Positions 6,328 through 6,731 of a DNA stretch of 6,731 nt are shown piece by piece. The translations under genes and the position numbers were made by a program. The notes under the pieces were generated by a model. That model was given only the letters and a program-made list of their open reading frames with translations. It searched no databases and was not told where the DNA came from. Positions within the stretch are counted from its first letter, which is position 1, and every line of letters starts with the position of its first letter. Origin of the DNA: Xanthobacteraceae bacterium (lineage in GTDB: Bacteria > Pseudomonadota > Alphaproteobacteria > Rhizobiales > Xanthobacteraceae); NCBI GenBank assembly GCA_030039655.1, contig JASHVC010000491.1:1-6731 (forward strand), given 5' to 3'.

Positions 6328-6342
6328 GGAGCATTACGCTCC
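6328..6342 (-). repeat. Hairpin GGAGC-N5-GCTCC in the IS flank
   Basis: On the minus strand, downstream of the transposase, GGAGC GTAAT GCTCC can form a 5-bp GC-rich stem with a 5-base loop. There is no U-tract after it, so it does not look like a terminator. It may be a structural element of the insertion sequence end. Confidence 0.4.
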
Positions 6343-6396
6343 GGGCCAACATGGGTATCCGCGCGCATCCAGGCTGACTAGCGACGAGACCTCATC

Positions 6397-6413
6397 GGGC
6401 CATCATGGCACCC
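6397..6413. repeat. Imperfect dyad GGGCCAT-C-ATGGCaCCC
   Basis: GCCAT and ATGGC arms meet around a single central base and are flanked by GGG and CCC with one unpaired base. It is a short inverted repeat in the same non-coding stretch, of unknown role. Confidence 0.35.
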
Positions 6414-6531
6414 AGTCTCTTGGTTGCGCCGGGCAGACCGTTCGTCCATCTCTTCATTCCATCTCGCAGACCTCGGCAGGATAGTTGTTCAACTCACCTC
6501 TTTGGTTGTCGGTCTCAACACCTTATCGGCG

Positions 6532-6731
6532 TCAGCCCGCGTGGGGCATCGTCTTCGGCTGATAATCGTGACCGCGCACGAGCACCGCCCAGGCGATACG
6601 AGCAAGCTTGTTAGCGAGCGCGATCGCCAGCATGTTGCGGTGAAGCCGCTTCGATGCCCGCTCGATCCACGGCCATAGACCCCTCATTGCCGCGATCGGC
6701 CTGCGCGCCAGGACGACGTGGGCCGCCTGCA
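6532..6731 (-). CDS. IS110/IS1111-family transposase, C-terminal end, runs off the right edge
   Basis: Only the last 65 codons and the TGA (6534-6532) are in the window. The protein reads AAHVVLARRPIAAMRGLWPW, then ASKRLHRNMLAIALANKLARI and continues AWAVLVRGHDY before a short tail. The ALANKLARIAW block followed by a hydrophobic residue pair and a D-Y/F is the usual C-terminal end of IS110-family (Transposase_20) proteins, closer in my judgement to the IS1111 subgroup. The RuvC-like DEDD domain and the catalytic serine motif of the Transposase_20 domain would lie mostly beyond the edge, so intactness cannot be judged. The gene points toward the cupin operon, convergent with it. The ORF track would miss it because no start lies in the window; the frame has no internal stop. 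Confidence 0.82.
   Translation of the reverse strand, partial: QAAHVVLARRPIAAMRGLWPWIERASKRLHRNMLAIALANKLARIAWAVLVRGHDYQPKTMPHAG
6532..6731 (-). mobile_element. Part of an IS110-family insertion sequence; left boundary unknown
   Basis: The minimum extent is the transposase tail. The element certainly continues right of the window and probably extends left into 6136-6531, since members carry non-coding ends. IS110 elements usually lack clear terminal inverted repeats (the IS1111 subgroup has subterminal ones) and I could not identify an end. Confidence 0.7.

Larger units (their letters stand above)
6136..6531. other. Gene-less stretch between the cupin operon and the transposase tail
   Basis: This stretch of 396 bases has no reading frame I recognise on either strand; the short plus-strand frames have no domain features and lie opposite each other in mixed frames. 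I see no convincing rho-independent terminator after the cupin gene. It holds two short dyads (6328-6342 and 6397-6413). Because it lies just downstream of an IS110-family transposase, the right-hand part is probably the non-coding end of that element; the element boundary and any target-site junction cannot be placed from this sequence. Confidence 0.5.

Noticed and set aside
6209..6484. 91-codon plus-strand frame after the cupin operon
   Set aside because: No domain, no good ribosome site, and it overlaps another arbitrary frame; it more likely reads through non-coding IS sequence.
1..6731. CRISPR array, tRNA, rRNA or riboswitch
   Set aside because: I saw no regularly spaced direct repeats, cloverleaf-like sequence or recognisable riboswitch core on either strand. 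The NMT1-like binding protein made a thiamine riboswitch worth looking for, but the leader lacks the TPP-element signature.

Overview
The window looks like part of an alphaproteobacterial genome, most plausibly Rhizobiales (Bradyrhizobium or Mesorhizobium-like). The reasons are the moderately high GC, the taurine/nitrate/NMT1-type ABC uptake cassette next to a GntR-controlled catabolic cluster, and the tail of an IS110-family transposase of a kind common in rhizobia. This assignment is inference; there is no rRNA or other phylogenetic marker.

Layout. Two divergent transcription units share a 154-bp control region (2970-3123). Leftward (minus strand) are a periplasmic substrate-binding protein (2969-1935), an ABC ATPase (1938-1096), an ABC permease (1099-335) and the first 93 codons of an amidohydrolase (281 to beyond base 1). 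Rightward (plus strand) are a GntR/FCD regulator (3124-3858), an Ldh_2-family NAD(P)H-dependent oxidoreductase (3855-4937), a Rid-family protein (4951-5349), a small cupin (5362-5724) and a second cupin (5740-6135). Four-base start/stop overlaps at 1935-1938, 1096-1099 and 3855-3858, and short gaps elsewhere, indicate two operons. The control region holds overlapping dyads built from GATT/AATC half-sites, the likely operator of the GntR protein.

From 6136 to 6531 there is no convincing gene. From 6532 to the right edge, on the minus strand, are the last 65 codons of an IS110/IS1111-type transposase. The catabolic operon therefore runs head-on into an insertion element, and the gene-less stretch is probably at least partly the element's non-coding end.

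How the genes may work together (inference). The transporter would import a small organic compound. The amidohydrolase (ACMSD/6-methylsalicylate-decarboxylase-like N-terminus), the Ldh_2 oxidoreductase, the Rid protein and the two cupins would convert it. Ldh_2 and Rid families both include enzymes of imine/enamine or 2-oxoacid chemistry, and Rid proteins include 2-aminomuconate deaminases, so a nitrogen-containing or aromatic substrate is a reasonable guess. The Rid protein lacks the arginine that defines canonical RidA enamine deaminases. I do not recognise this exact gene set as a described pathway.
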